A stretch of DNA of 64,000 nucleotides from Bacteroidales bacterium (GCA_015060905.1 SUXQ01000012.1:1-64000), one strand, 5' to 3'; counted from the first letter of the stretch, positions 7,975 through 17,699 are shown. Notes: generated by a model not told the origin, from the letters alone. Program-made: numbers and translations.

Positions 7975-9651
7975 ATGACACACTATTTGAACCATTTTGC
8001 AAGTTCAGTAAAAAAATATTGGGACTCTCCCATGTTTACCAATTTTGGCGCAAACACACTGACATATGGCGACGTTGCTTGCGGTATAGAGAAATATCAT
8101 ATACTGTTTAGTGAGTGTGGTATTAAAAAAGGAGATAAAATTGCCCTCTGTGCAAGAAACTCTGCAGAGTGGGGTATGGCTTTCATGGCTATCGTGACAT
8201 ACGATGCTGTGATTGTGCCTCTGCTGCCCGATTTTCTTCCAAAATCGGTGGTGGAGCTTTCGTGCTTTGCCGACTCGAAGATGCTTATTGCTGATGCTAC
8301 TTGCTACAATGGCTTTAAAGATGATAAGGAGGCAGTTGCCATTATGCGCGACAAGGGTGATTTTCTTGGCGTTCTTGATGTTAAAGATATGAAGCTATTT
8401 GTTTCTTTCTCGGACACATTTAAGGGTGCTGTTGAGGGCTGGGATGCGATGTTTGCCCAAAAATATCCCGGTGGCGTAAAGCCCGAAATGATAGATTATC
8501 GTAAGAGTGATGATATTTTGGATAATCTGGCGTTGATAAGCTTTACTTCGGGAACAACAAGCTCGCCCAAAGGAGTGATGCTTCCCGCACGAAGCATCTC
8601 TGTAAACCTTGAGTTTGCACTCAGAGAAATTCCTCTTAAGCCCGGCGGACACATTCTCTCGGTGCTTCCTTTGGCTCACATGTTCGGTCTTACATTCGAC
8701 TTTTTATTCCCCATGGCCGGTGGTTGCCATATAACAATTCTCGGCGCAAAGCCTACTCCAGCGAAAATGCTTGCGGCGTTTGCGGTTGTTAAGCCTTTTA
8801 TGTTCCTTACAGTGCCTTTGGTGCTCGAGAAGATTTTCCGCTCGAAGGTTATTCCCACGTTGCGCAAGCCTGCAATGCGTGTGATGCTTTCTATTCCCGG
8901 AATCAGACAGTTCTTGCTTTCTAAGGTTAGAGCCAAACTTCTTGCAACATTCGGTGGCGAACTTACACAGGGCTTCCTTATTGGTGGTGCTGCCCTCAAT
9001 AAAGAGGTTGAAAATGCCATGAGAATGATAGGAATTCCCTATTCGGTGGGTTACGGAATGACAGAGTGCGGTCCTCTTATCTCTTACTGCGACAAGAGCA
9101 TATTTGCAGCAGGCTCTTGCGGTCGTCCCGCACGCCCCATCGAGGTTAGAATCGATTCTCCCCGTCCTTCGAAGATTCTTGGTGAGATTCAGGTTAAGGG
9201 TCCGTTCGTAATGCAGGGATACTATAAGAACGAGGAGGCTACAAAGGCTGTGTTTACTTCTGATGGTTGGTTAAAGACCGGTGACATGGGTATAATGGAC
9301 GTTAAAGAGAATATCTTTATAAAGGGGCGTTGCAAGAATATGATTCTTACTGCGAGCGGACAGAATGTTTACCCCGAGGAGATTGAGGATAAACTGAATT
9401 CTATTCCTTATGTTATTGAGTCGCTTGCTGTTGGTCGTAAAAATTCTATTATAGCTCTTCTTGTTGTCGATTGGGCGGCTGCGAAGAGTGCCGGTATTTC
9501 CGAAGATGCTTTGAAGGCTCAGTTGCGCGAGGAGGTGATGAAGATGAACGAGCAGCTTCCTGCTTATAGTCGCATAAATGATTGTGATTTCCGCATCGAA
9601 CCGTTTGAAAAGACTCCCAAGCAGAGTATCAAACGTTTCATGTATCAATAA
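7975..9651 (+). CDS. Long-chain acyl-CoA synthetase (AMP-forming), paralogue 3
   Basis: Third tandem ANL synthetase, 558 residues, starting MTHYLNHFASSVKKYW. All core motifs are present: 'SFTSGTTSSPKGVM', 'GYGMTECGPL', 'LKTGDMG', 'GRCKNMILTASGQNVYPEE' and the C-terminal 'KTPKQSIKRFMYQ'. It follows a strong terminator by 30 bp, so it needs its own promoter or read-through; I could not place a convincing -7 box in the short leader. The paralogues differ mainly around residues 100-180 and in the last 60 residues of the adenylation lid, where substrate preference could diverge. The three genes probably arose by duplication in place. Confidence 0.88.
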   Translation: MTHYLNHFASSVKKYWDSPMFTNFGANTLTYGDVACGIEKYHILFSECGIKKGDKIALCARNSAEWGMAFMAIVTYDAVIVPLLPDFLPKSVVELSCFADSKMLIADATCYNGFKDDKEAVAIMRDKGDFLGVLDVKDMKLFVSFSDTFKGAVEGWDAMFAQKYPGGVKPEMIDYRKSDDILDNLALISFTSGTTSSPKGVMLPARSISVNLEFALREIPLKPGGHILSVLPLAHMFGLTFDFLFPMAGGCHITILGAKPTPAKMLAAFAVVKPFMFLTVPLVLEKIFRSKVIPTLRKPAMRVMLSIPGIRQFLLSKVRAKLLATFGGELTQGFLIGGAALNKEVENAMRMIGIPYSVGYGMTECGPLISYCDKSIFAAGSCGRPARPIEVRIDSPRPSKILGEIQVKGPFVMQGYYKNEEATKAVFTSDGWLKTGDMGIMDVKENIFIKGRCKNMILTASGQNVYPEEIEDKLNSIPYVIESLAVGRKNSIIALLVVDWAAAKSAGISEDALKAQLREEVMKMNEQLPAYSRINDCDFRIEPFEKTPKQSIKRFMYQ

Positions 9652-9666
9652 TCTTGTCGAACAGCA

Positions 9667-9717
9667 TATAAATGATTCAAGGTCACAGTAAAAAACTGTG
9701 ACCTTGAATCATTTATA
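9667..9717 (+). terminator. Strong hairpin terminator after synthetase paralogue 3
   Basis: A perfect 22-bp inverted repeat, left arm 9667-9688 ending in ggtcacag and right arm 9696-9717 starting ctgtgacc, around a 7-base loop. It closes the synthetase block before glyA. Confidence 0.8.
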
Positions 9718-9773
9718 GATTCTATTGTTGATAAATTTTTGTTCAAAGTCTCTTTTTTTTGGCGAAATATGCT

Positions 9774-9781
9774 TACCTTTG
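9774..9781 (+). promoter_or_regulatory. glyA promoter -7 box TACCTTTG
   Basis: Exact match to TAnnTTTG, 45 bp before the glyA ATG. A TTTG lies at 9758-9761 but the spacing of 12 bp is shorter than at other promoters here, so the -33 element is uncertain. Confidence 0.6.
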
Positions 9782-9825
9782 CAGCCGATTTTCAGAAAGA
9801 GTAATAATTAAGCAATAAAATAAAA

Positions 9826-11106
9826 ATGGAGAGAGACAATAAAGTTTTTGAATTAATTGAGATGGAGCACAGACGCCAATTAAAGGGTATTGAACTTATT
9901 GCGTCGGAAAACTTTGTTAGCAACGAGGTTATGCAGGCTATGGGCTCGTTTCTTACAAATAAATATGCCGAGGGTTATCCCGGCAAACGTTATTATGGTG
10001 GTTGCGAGGTTGTTGATGTTGTTGAGGACTTGGCTCGCGAGCGTCTGAAAAAACTTTTCAATGCCGAGTGGGTGAATGTGCAGCCTCACTCCGGTGCTCA
10101 GGCAAATGCAGCTGTATTCCTTGCTGTGTTGAATCCCGGCGACAAGTTCATGGGCTTGAATCTTGCTCACGGTGGTCACTTGTCACACGGCTCTGCTGTA
10201 AATACTTCGGGTATTATATATACTCCTTGCGAGTATAACCTTAACAAAGAAACCGGTCGTGTGGACTATGAGCAGATGGCAGAGGTTGCCGAGCGTGAGC
10301 GTCCCAAACTTATCGTTGGTGGTGGCTCGGCCTATTCGCGCGATTGGGATTACAAACGCATGAGAGAGATTGCCGACAGCGTGGGTGCTTTGTTGATGAT
10401 AGACATGGCTCACCCCGCGGGTCTTATTGCCGCAGGCTTGTTGAACAATCCTTTGGAGTATGCACACATTGTAACATCTACCACTCACAAAACTTTGCGT
10501 GGTCCTCGTGGCGGTATTATCCTTATGGGCAAGGACTTCCCCAATCCTTGGGGCAAGACTACTCCTAAGGGCGAGATTAAGATGATGTCTCAGTTGCTCG
10601 ACTCGGCTGTGTTCCCCGGTATTCAGGGTGGTCCGCTCGAGCATGTTATTGCTGCTAAGGCTGTAGCATTCGGCGAGGCGTTGCAGCCCTCGTTCAAGGA
10701 GTATCAGATGCAGGTGCAGAAGAATGCTTCGGCGTTGGCAAATGCTCTTATCGAGCGTGGATTCGGTATTGTTTCGGGCGGAACCGATAACCACTCTATG
10801 CTTGTGGACTTGCGCAACAAATATCCCGAACTTACAGGTAAGGTTGCCGAGAAGGCTCTTGTGGCTGCCGATATTACTGCAAACAAAAATATGGTGCCTT
10901 TCGATTCGCGCAGCGCGTTCCAGACTTCGGGTATTCGTCTGGGTACTCCTGCAATTACCACACGCGGCGTTAAAGAGGATTTTATGCCTGTGATTGCTGA
11001 AATGATAGAGACTGTACTTAATGCTCCCGAGGACGAAAAGGTTATTGCAACTGTTCGTCGCAGAGTAAATGAGTATATGAGCGAGTATCCTCTTTTTGCA
11101 TACTAA
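9826..11106 (+). CDS. glyA: Serine hydroxymethyltransferase
   Basis: PLP enzyme that interconverts serine and glycine while loading one-carbon units on tetrahydrofolate, in the cytoplasm. At 426 residues it has the family's normal length. Visible motifs are '[18 protein letters not shown]' at the N-terminus, '[16 protein letters not shown]', the '[11 protein letters not shown]' turn and the PLP-binding Lys in '[16 protein letters not shown]'. It has its own -7 box upstream and a hairpin terminator downstream, so it is a single-gene unit. Confidence 0.97.
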   Translation: MERDNKVFELIEMEHRRQLKGIELIASENFVSNEVMQAMGSFLTNKYAEGYPGKRYYGGCEVVDVVEDLARERLKKLFNAEWVNVQPHSGAQANAAVFLAVLNPGDKFMGLNLAHGGHLSHGSAVNTSGIIYTPCEYNLNKETGRVDYEQMAEVAERERPKLIVGGGSAYSRDWDYKRMREIADSVGALLMIDMAHPAGLIAAGLLNNPLEYAHIVTSTTHKTLRGPRGGIILMGKDFPNPWGKTTPKGEIKMMSQLLDSAVFPGIQGGPLEHVIAAKAVAFGEALQPSFKEYQMQVQKNASALANALIERGFGIVSGGTDNHSMLVDLRNKYPELTGKVAEKALVAADITANKNMVPFDSRSAFQTSGIRLGTPAITTRGVKEDFMPVIAEMIETVLNAPEDEKVIATVRRRVNEYMSEYPLFAY

Positions 11107-11123
11107 TAGTTTCTTAAGAAAAT

Positions 11124-11169
11124 ATAACCAATAAAAAATCCGCTGTTAAGCGGATTTTTTATTGGTTAT
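11124..11169. terminator. Bidirectional terminator between glyA and the convergent barrel gene
   Basis: 21-bp inverted repeat ataaccaataaaaaatccgct (11124-11144) / agcggattttttattggttat (11149-11169) with a 4-base loop. A/T tracts flank the core stem on both strands, so it can end glyA on one side and the leftward pyr operon on the other. Confidence 0.85.
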
Positions 11170-11177
11170 TATCGTAA

Positions 11178-11855
11178 TTAAAGTGTTACTCCCAGCGAGA
11201 ATCCTAATACATCTACGTTGCGATTGAATTGAAACTTTTCGTGTGTATCGGGTATATATATGTATTCAGATGTGTTGTTGAGCCCTACCTGATATACAAA
11301 ATCGAAGCATATATTGGCTATATTAACCTCTAATCCGACTACCCAACTGAATGTTAATGGGTCGAGCTCTTCTTTTGCCCCGGAAAATGGGAAGTTTATG
11401 AAGTTCTGATCGCTGAGTGAGGTAAATAGGAATTTTGCTTTTGGACCCGTAAATACACTCATTTTGTATGTTTGGGTGTTTACAAATTTGTATCCAAACA
11501 ACAAGGGGACGTGTATGGAGTATGTGGTGAGCTTGTATCGCGGAATGAGATTCTCGTCGTTTGTTATTATATTTTGGGGCTCGAAACTGAAATTGTATTT
11601 GTCGATACTGAAAATGCCTTCAGTCTGTACGTATGGGCGTCCTTTACTCAGCCGCAGAAAACCGCTGAATGTGTAGCCAATGCGGGTGTTAAGGCTCTTT
11701 TCGTTGTAGTTGTAGCCTTCGAGAGTAAATTCTGTGTGCTGATACGTGCTTGCTTGAACTCCGGCTTTAAAACCGGTGTTCAAGCGTAATTTGTCTTGTG
11801 CATTGCTGGCAAAAGATATAAACAGAAAGAGTAGTATGATGCAACTTTTTTTCAT
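11178..11855 (-). CDS. Outer-membrane beta-barrel protein (PorT/OmpW-like)
   Basis: A 225-residue protein with a signal peptide (MKKSCIILLFLFISFASNAQ, cleavage after AQ) and alternating polar/aromatic strands. The 'GFKAGVQASTY' start and the 'FQFNRNVDVLGFSLGVTL' end are typical of small Bacteroidota beta-barrels of the 'outer membrane protein beta-barrel' families. I chose the ATG at 11855 because it begins the signal peptide; the ORF-track start at 11882 overlaps the upstream gene and adds nine charged residues. It is the last gene of the pyrBI operon, an odd partner for pyrimidine genes, perhaps only by read-through. Function not known. Confidence 0.7.
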   Translation of the reverse strand: MKKSCIILLFLFISFASNAQDKLRLNTGFKAGVQASTYQHTEFTLEGYNYNEKSLNTRIGYTFSGFLRLSKGRPYVQTEGIFSIDKYNFSFEPQNIITNDENLIPRYKLTTYSIHVPLLFGYKFVNTQTYKMSVFTGPKAKFLFTSLSDQNFINFPFSGAKEELDPLTFSWVVGLEVNIANICFDFVYQVGLNNTSEYIYIPDTHEKFQFNRNVDVLGFSLGVTL

Positions 11856-11860
11856 TCTCT

Positions 11861-12424
11861 CTATTTCTTTTTTACGCTCCACCCGAATTTTCCTATAAGG
11901 TCGCCTGTGTGGAAATATTTACCATGTACGTACACAAGAGGGTCGGCTGCTGCAAGGTTCCATTCGCCTGTCTCTTTGTTTAGGAAACGGTCGTCGGCCT
12001 GTACGTTTACAACCTCGGCAAGGAACATGTCGTGCGAGCCTAATGGAATTATCTGCTTTACTCGGCACTCTATGCTTAGTGGCGATTCGGCTATGATGGG
12101 GGCTTTAATTTCTACCGATGGGGCGTATGTGAGTCCTGTTTTTTTGGCTTTGTCATAATCCTTGCCCGAACGCACACCGCACCAGTCTGTGGCGCGTGCC
12201 ATTTCTGCGGTTGTTAGGTTGATGACAAATTCCTTCGTGCGGCAGATAATGGGGTAGGAGTGTCGCTCGGGACGTACCGAAATGTAGCACATTGCGGGGT
12301 TGGTGCATGTGGTGCCTACCCACGAGACTGTAAGCATGTTATAGTTCTCGGGCGAATCGCCGCAACTGACAATAACTGCCGGCAACGGATATATCATTGT
12401 GCCGGGTTTCCAACTTATTTTCAT
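11861..12424 (-). CDS. Flavin reductase-like FMN-binding protein
   Basis: A 187-residue protein of the flavin reductase / FMN-binding split-barrel family. The opening 'WKPGTMIYPLPAVIVSCGD' and 'NMLTVSWVGTTCTNPAMCYISVRPERHSY' are the FMN-binding strand and loop, and 'FVINLTTAEMARATDWCG' follows as in family members. It probably reduces or binds FMN/FAD using NAD(P)H. It starts 12 bp after pyrI and ends next to the barrel gene, so it appears to be in the pyr operon. The physiological partner is unknown. Confidence 0.85.
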   Translation of the reverse strand: MKISWKPGTMIYPLPAVIVSCGDSPENYNMLTVSWVGTTCTNPAMCYISVRPERHSYPIICRTKEFVINLTTAEMARATDWCGVRSGKDYDKAKKTGLTYAPSVEIKAPIIAESPLSIECRVKQIIPLGSHDMFLAEVVNVQADDRFLNKETGEWNLAAADPLVYVHGKYFHTGDLIGKFGWSVKKK

Positions 12425-12436
12425 TTGCCGGCTTTA

Positions 12437-12898
12437 TTATAATAATGTTATTTTTTCGATGTTTGTCTCCTTTTCGCAGTAGTGGCATTTTATGGTGCCG
12501 TTGTCTTTGTCTACAATGTGGAAAAGGGTTGTCATTGGCTCGTTGTTTGTTATGCACTTGGGGTTGGGGCATTTTACAAGGCCTGAAATTTTGTCGAGCA
12601 TTTTAACTTCGCGCTTCTCTACTACTTGATAGTCGCGTATGGTGTTTAGTACAACATTGGGGGCTACAAGGGATATGCGGTTCACCTCTTCGTCGGTAAA
12701 GAATTTGTCGGCAACTTTTATTAATCCTTTTGTGCCTAATTTGCGGCTTTTAAGGTTGTATCCTATGGTTACGTTTGTGGTCATCGAGGGGATGTCTAAC
12801 AGATTGACTACTGCAAAGAGTTTGTCTGCCGGAATATGGTCGATGACTGTGCCGTTACACAGTGCCGTTACTTGTAATGCTTCTTTATTGGTGTTCAT
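12437..12898 (-). CDS. pyrI: Aspartate carbamoyltransferase regulatory subunit
   Basis: Allosteric nucleotide-binding subunit of aspartate transcarbamoylase. The 153-residue length is standard. The N-terminal allosteric domain shows '[20 protein letters not shown]', and the C-terminal zinc domain has the four Cys in '[12 protein letters not shown]' and 'IKCHYCEKE'. It follows pyrB by 14 bp, so the two subunits are made together. Confidence 0.97.
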   Translation of the reverse strand: MNTNKEALQVTALCNGTVIDHIPADKLFAVVNLLDIPSMTTNVTIGYNLKSRKLGTKGLIKVADKFFTDEEVNRISLVAPNVVLNTIRDYQVVEKREVKMLDKISGLVKCPNPKCITNNEPMTTLFHIVDKDNGTIKCHYCEKETNIEKITLL

Positions 12899-12912
12899 AG
12901 CTCTGTTTTTTA

Positions 12913-13830
12913 TTATTCTACATCAATGCCTAGTACATCGCAAATGAGTGCCTCGCGAACGTAAAGTCCATTTTGTGCCTGCTGGAAGTAGTATGCTTTG
13001 GGGTTTTCGTCTACGTCGTGTGCAATTTCGTTTATGCGTGGCAGGGGGTGCAGTATGCGCAAGTTGGGCTTGCTGTTTGCGAGCATTGCGTTTGTCAGAC
13101 GGTAGCAGTTTTTAACTTTTTCGTATTCCATGAGGTCGCTGAAACGTTCGCGCTGCACACGTGTCATGTAAAGAATGTCTGCTTCGGCTATAATTTCTTC
13201 GTTGAATTCTGTTGTTTCGGTGAAGGGGATATTATTCTCGCGGCAGAAGATTCTATACTCTTCGGGCATGTGTAGCTCTTCGGGGGCTATAAAGTGGAAC
13301 GTTGGGTTGAAGTGACGCATGGCGAAAAGCAGAGAGTGTACTGTGCGACCATATTTAAGGTCGCCTACAAGATGTATGTGCAGATTCTCGAGTGTGCCTT
13401 GTGTCTTTAGTATAGAATATAGGTCGAGCATTGTTTGCGAGGGATGCTGGTTGGCTCCGTCTCCGGCGTTTATTACGGGGCAGGGCGATATTTCGCCGGC
13501 GTAACGTGCCGCGCCTTCAAGATGGTGGCGCATGACTATAAGGTCGGCGTAATTTGATACCATCATGATGGTATCTTTCAATGTTTCTCCCTTGCTTGCC
13601 GAGCTTGTTGCTGCGTCGCTGAAGCCTATGACTCGCGCACCCAGACGGTTGGCCGCTGTCTCGAAACTGAGGCGTGTGCGTGTGGAGGGCTCGAAGAATA
13701 GTGAGCCTATGACTTTTCCCGCAAGAAGCCTTCTGTTCGGATTCTCCTCGAATTTGCCTGCCGTTTCCAGAAGTGAAAGGATTTTTTCACGTGACAGGTC
13801 GTTGATTGATACTAAACTTCTATTTTTCAT
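12913..13830 (-). CDS. pyrB: Aspartate carbamoyltransferase catalytic subunit
   Basis: Condenses carbamoyl phosphate with aspartate in the second step of UMP synthesis. The 305-residue protein carries the carbamoyl-phosphate loop '[20 protein letters not shown]', '[11 protein letters not shown]' and the aspartate-side 'HPLPRINEI'. First gene of the operon pyrB-pyrI-flavin reductase-barrel. Upstream is an 85-bp tandem duplication that repeats a leftward -7 box, so expression may come from more than one promoter copy. Confidence 0.97.
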   Translation of the reverse strand: MKNRSLVSINDLSREKILSLLETAGKFEENPNRRLLAGKVIGSLFFEPSTRTRLSFETAANRLGARVIGFSDAATSSASKGETLKDTIMMVSNYADLIVMRHHLEGAARYAGEISPCPVINAGDGANQHPSQTMLDLYSILKTQGTLENLHIHLVGDLKYGRTVHSLLFAMRHFNPTFHFIAPEELHMPEEYRIFCRENNIPFTETTEFNEEIIAEADILYMTRVQRERFSDLMEYEKVKNCYRLTNAMLANSKPNLRILHPLPRINEIAHDVDENPKAYYFQQAQNGLYVREALICDVLGIDVE

Positions 13831-13919
13831 GAGATTGGTTTTTTATCTCTTTTGTTTGAATTCTATACTTTAAAAAGTGTGCCGCAGGGCTTGATTGCTG
13901 CCTATAATCTGCAACAGTT

Positions 13920-14098
13920 GCAAATATAGCAACAAACGAGCGAGAAATATCAAGTTGGCTTGAATATTTTTTGCAGCGAGTGCAGTATATGTTCGCCGTT
14001 TACGGCAAATATAGCAACAAACGAGCGAGAAATATCAAGTTGGCTTGAATATTTTTTGCAGCGAGTGCAGTATATGTTCGCCGTTTACGGCAAATATA
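13920..14098 (-). repeat. 85-bp tandem repeat carrying -7 boxes upstream of pyrB
   Basis: The unit 'caaatatagcaacaaacgag...' starts at 13921 and repeats base for base at 14006, and a partial third start 'gcaaatata' ends at 14098. Read leftward, each unit ends in TATATTTG, a match to the -7 consensus TAnnTTTG. The words 'tgcactcgct' and 'gctcgtttgt' (minus strand) are shared with the dispersed repeat at 27990-28100. This fills most of the 416-bp gap between pyrB and the Na/Pi transporter gene. The rest holds a terminator and no gene. Confidence 0.75.
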
Positions 14099-14176
14099 AT
14101 GAATCTTTTCATTTATTCTTATTCTTGCAATGCTAATTTCCGGCTGTTTTTAGTTTTTTTGGCACTCGGCATTTAT

Positions 14177-14224
14177 ATTCAACGAGCGGGAAACTTCAAA
14201 GTTAAAGTTTCCCGCTCGTTGAAT
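14177..14224 (-). terminator. Terminator after the Na/Pi cotransporter gene
   Basis: 20-bp perfect inverted repeat attcaacgagcgggaaactt (14177-14196) / aagtttcccgctcgttgaat (14205-14224), 23 bp past the transporter stop. Confidence 0.75.
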
Positions 14225-14246
14225 TGTTTGTAACTTGAATAGTCAA

Positions 14247-15983
14247 TTATCTGCGAATGAATGCTCTTTCAAGGTCCTGCGAAACATTTATCATAAAGTC
14301 ACCCATACGCTCATAGGCGTTTATTATGTCCATGCAATATACGCTCGCCTGATAGTTCTTTCCGCTGTTGTCGATATTCTCAATCATAGTATCTCTAAAG
14401 TTGTTTCTAAGGGTGTTCAGACGCTCTTCGGCATTGTAAGCATTGGAAATTTCTTGCAATTCTCCCTTGTGGGCAGCGGTGAGGTTGGCAATCATTGCAT
14501 CGTATGCAGTGATTACAGCCTCGGCCATTGCGTTAAGGCTTTTTATGGCGTTTGCATCAAACTCTTTCTTGTGAATGTTCTTTCTTGACAAAATGCGACT
14601 GATAGTTTCTCCCGAGTCGCCCAAAGACTCTAATTCGCCGATAATCTTATACATTGCCTTTATCTTGACAGATGTACTTTCGCTTATTTCTCCCGTAGAA
14701 ACATCATTCAGGAATGTGGCAATTTCATATTCTATGCGGTCCGAAATTTCCTCGTATTTCACCAATTCCTCTCTCAGACTCTCGAATTTGTCCGAATCGG
14801 CCTCGTTAATTGCTGCTTGTGTATATTCTGCTCCGTTCTTTGAAATTTGAGCAAAATGTATAATCTCCTCAAAAGCCTGCTCCACAGAAAGTTCGGGAGT
14901 CGCAAGAGGGCCGGCAGAAATATATTTCAGTTTGAAGACCTCCTTTTCCTGATTCTTGGGAGCGCGTACAATCCAGCTTACAGCCTGCGCAATACGTTTT
15001 GTAAACCATACTAATAATAATGTATTTATAAGGTTAAAAAGTGTATGCAGCATTGAAAGCCCGTAAAGTGCCGCCGTACCTTCTACCGATTCAGCCTCTG
15101 TAACAGAGAATCCTTCGGCTGCAGGGTTGGGAAGCCCGAACAATGTTTCTGTGATACTGCCCACAAATTGCAAGAAGGGATTGTATAGTATCAATGCCCA
15201 TATAACGCCAAATACATTGAAAATAGTGTGTGACAATGCTGCGCGTTTCGCCTGGGTGTTTCCCACCGATGCTGCGATGTTTGCAGTAATTGTTGTACCT
15301 ATATTTTCTCCAAGCACCATTGCGCACGCCATATTGAAAGGTACCCACCCCATGCTCAGCATGATGAGTGTAATTGCCATTGTTGCCGATGATGATTGCA
15401 GTACAAGGGTCAATACTGTGCCGAAGGCGAGGAACAAAAGTACTGAACCGAATCCGTGAGAAGCCCATGTTTTTACAAATTCAAGCACTTGAGGAGTTTC
15501 CCTAAGGTCGGGGACAGACTCTTTCATAAACGAAAGGCCCAGGAATAAAAGGCTGAATCCTATAATAAGCTCACCGATGTTCTTACGTTGGTCTTTTTTA
15601 GAATTCGAGAAAAGGAATCCGAAAAGCATCAAAGGTATTGCAAGAGTAGAAATATCTGCCTTAAATCCCAACCATGCTACCATCCATGCTGTGACAGTTG
15701 TTCCGATGTTGGCACCCATTATCACTCCGATAGCTTGTGCAAGTGTCAGAAGTCCGGCATTAACGAAACTTACAACCATCACAGTTGTTGCCGATGATGA
15801 TTGTATGATGGATGTTATTCCCAATCCCGTCAATACTCCTTTAAAGGGATTAGATGTCATTGCCGACAAAAGACCTCTTAATCTCTCTCCGGCAACTTTT
15901 TGAAGCCCCGAACTCATCAGGTTCATTCCGTAAAGGAACATACCTAATGCTCCCAATAATGTAAAGAATTCTAATATTCCCAT
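14247..15983 (-). CDS. Na+/phosphate cotransporter with C-terminal PhoU-like domain
   Basis: Inner-membrane sodium:phosphate symporter of the NptA/PNaS family. Two inverted transmembrane halves each hold the substrate motif: 'TSIIQSSSATTVMVV' and 'LTLVLQSSSATMAITL', with 'GANIGTT' and 'GENIGTT' after them. The last ~180 residues are a helical PhoU-like domain with repeated acidic helices. I start at the ATG at 15983 (MGILEFFTLLGALGMF); the ORF-track start uses a TTG. It directly follows pstB, where many genomes carry phoU, and no separate phoU is seen, so its tail may provide PhoU-like sensing. 578 residues. Confidence 0.9.
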   Translation of the reverse strand: MGILEFFTLLGALGMFLYGMNLMSSGLQKVAGERLRGLLSAMTSNPFKGVLTGLGITSIIQSSSATTVMVVSFVNAGLLTLAQAIGVIMGANIGTTVTAWMVAWLGFKADISTLAIPLMLFGFLFSNSKKDQRKNIGELIIGFSLLFLGLSFMKESVPDLRETPQVLEFVKTWASHGFGSVLLFLAFGTVLTLVLQSSSATMAITLIMLSMGWVPFNMACAMVLGENIGTTITANIAASVGNTQAKRAALSHTIFNVFGVIWALILYNPFLQFVGSITETLFGLPNPAAEGFSVTEAESVEGTAALYGLSMLHTLFNLINTLLLVWFTKRIAQAVSWIVRAPKNQEKEVFKLKYISAGPLATPELSVEQAFEEIIHFAQISKNGAEYTQAAINEADSDKFESLREELVKYEEISDRIEYEIATFLNDVSTGEISESTSVKIKAMYKIIGELESLGDSGETISRILSRKNIHKKEFDANAIKSLNAMAEAVITAYDAMIANLTAAHKGELQEISNAYNAEERLNTLRNNFRDTMIENIDNSGKNYQASVYCMDIINAYERMGDFMINVSQDLERAFIRR

Positions 15984-16075
15984 ATAACTTATATAACTTT
16001 TCGCTTGCAAAGTAACGGCGAATATGTTTCAAAAATGTTTCAAATAAGTTATGCTTATGTTAAAAGATTGAGCAA

Positions 16076-16843
16076 TTATCCCATCTTGCCAGTCAAATAT
16101 GCCTTGGTTCGTTCGTCTGATGGTTTAGAGAACATCGTTTCGGTGTCACCGTACTCAACCAACTCACCCAAGTACATAAACATCGACTTTGACGATATAC
16201 GTTTTGCTTGTCCCATATTGTGAGTAACGATAAGGATTGTTACCTCTTTTTGCAACTGCAACAATAGTTCTTCGATATGTTTGGTTGCAATAGGGTCGAG
16301 TGCAGAGGTAGGCTCGTCCATCAGAAGCACATCAGGTTTCATCGCCAATGCGCGTGCTATGCACAATCGCTGCTGTTGACCGCCTGAAAGAAATGTACCT
16401 TTTTTGTTAAGCACATCCTTGACCTCGTCCCAAAGGGCCACGCTACGCAAGCAACGCTCTACGGTGGCATCCTTCTCGGCTTTCGAAAGTTTTATTCCGT
16501 TAAGAGCGAAGCCCGAAAGTACATTATCGTAGATGCTCATTGTGGGGAACGGTGCAGGACGTTGGAAAACCATACCCACACGACGGCGCACATCAATAGG
16601 CTCCATTGATAGGATATTTTCGCCATTGAGCAGTATCTCACCATCAACACGGATGTTTTGATAGAGATTGTGCATTAGGTTTACAGCACGCAAGAGTGTC
16701 GATTTGCCACAGCCCGAAGGTCCCATAATTGCTGTGATGGTATTCTTCTCAATGGCTGCTGATACATATTTTACAGCCATTGTCTGCTTAGTATATGATA
16801 CGCAAGTCTTCTTAAATTCAAGTATACGTGTTATTGATTCCAT
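16076..16843 (-). CDS. pstB: Phosphate ABC transporter ATP-binding protein
   Basis: ATPase of the high-affinity phosphate importer PstSCAB. The 255-residue protein has Walker A 'GPSGCGKSTLLRAVNLMHN', signature 'LSGGQQQRLCIARALA', Walker B 'VLLMDEPTSALDP' and the PstB-type end 'DTETMFSKPSDERTKAYLTGKMG'. Its start overlaps the end of pstA by 13 bp. Confidence 0.97.
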   Translation of the reverse strand: MESITRILEFKKTCVSYTKQTMAVKYVSAAIEKNTITAIMGPSGCGKSTLLRAVNLMHNLYQNIRVDGEILLNGENILSMEPIDVRRRVGMVFQRPAPFPTMSIYDNVLSGFALNGIKLSKAEKDATVERCLRSVALWDEVKDVLNKKGTFLSGGQQQRLCIARALAMKPDVLLMDEPTSALDPIATKHIEELLLQLQKEVTILIVTHNMGQAKRISSKSMFMYLGELVEYGDTETMFSKPSDERTKAYLTGKMG

Positions 16844-17697
16844 TTTTTTGCAATATATTTAGCGGTAATATTTAATGTAAGAACAAATAATAATAGGAAA
16901 AGTGATGCTCCCCAGATGAGTTCCTGCAGATTGGGATCGTTGAAGAACTCCCAAATCAACAATGGAACTGCCGAAATAGGCTTGTCAATGGAGAAACGTA
17001 TGAGCGAACATCCGAGGGCTGTAAACATTAGCGGAGCCATTTCGCCAATCACGCGCGATATGGCAAGCAACACACCCGTAAAGATACCACCAAATGCAGC
17101 CGGAAGCTGAATCTTCATCATTACTCTTGCTTTGTTGCCACCCAATGCCAATCCGGCCTCCTTGAGCGATGCTGGGAGGATTTTAAGAGTTTCCTCGGTT
17201 GAACGGATAATAAGCGGAAGCATCATAATACAGAGGGCAACGCTACCGGCTATTGCCGAATAGCCCTTCATCGGAACAACCACCCATATATAAGTGATGA
17301 TACCAATAATTACAGATGGGGTACCTTGCAAAAGGTCGGTCAGATAACTGACAAATTGAGCAAAACGATTTTTGCTATTCTCTGCCAAGAATGCTCCGCA
17401 AAGAATACCCAACGGAACTGCAACAACTACAGCCATACCAAGCATAATCATTGTACCCACTATACCATTTGCTATACCTCCGGGTATAGGCTCATCCGCT
17501 TCGATGGCCTTCATTGCCTTATATGCAGTTGGTGTAGGCTCGGTAAAGAATGACCAAGAGAGCTGATCATAACCACGCAATAATACTTCTCCCAAAATGG
17601 CAAGCAACGGGACTGCTGTTAATGCAGCTAACAAGCAAATGCCCCAAAGCATCAAACGGTCTTGCGCCAAACGATGTTTAATTTTCAATTTATTCAT
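16831..17697 (-). CDS. pstA: Phosphate ABC transporter permease PstA
   Basis: One of the two membrane permeases of the Pst importer. The 288-residue protein has six predicted membrane spans and the EAA-type loop 'SLKEAGLALGGNKARVMMKIQLPAAFGG'. I start at the ATG at 17697, just after the pstC stop, rather than at the TTG of the ORF track. Confidence 0.95.
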   Translation of the reverse strand: MNKLKIKHRLAQDRLMLWGICLLAALTAVPLLAILGEVLLRGYDQLSWSFFTEPTPTAYKAMKAIEADEPIPGGIANGIVGTMIMLGMAVVVAVPLGILCGAFLAENSKNRFAQFVSYLTDLLQGTPSVIIGIITYIWVVVPMKGYSAIAGSVALCIMMLPLIIRSTEETLKILPASLKEAGLALGGNKARVMMKIQLPAAFGGIFTGVLLAISRVIGEMAPLMFTALGCSLIRFSIDKPISAVPLLIWEFFNDPNLQELIWGASLFLLLFVLTLNITAKYIAKKWNQ

Positions 17698-17699
17698 AA

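Noticed and set aside
10183-10794. 203-residue minus-strand ORF opposite glyA
   Set aside because: Antisense to a highly conserved gene, no recognisable domain.
13920-14098. CRISPR-like short array
   Set aside because: The units are tandem with no spacers, and are 85 bp of identical promoter-type sequence.
14045-14233. 62-residue plus-strand ORF upstream of pyrB
   Set aside because: Runs through the promoter repeat and the transporter terminator; its hydrophobic stretch is an effect of AT-rich sequence.
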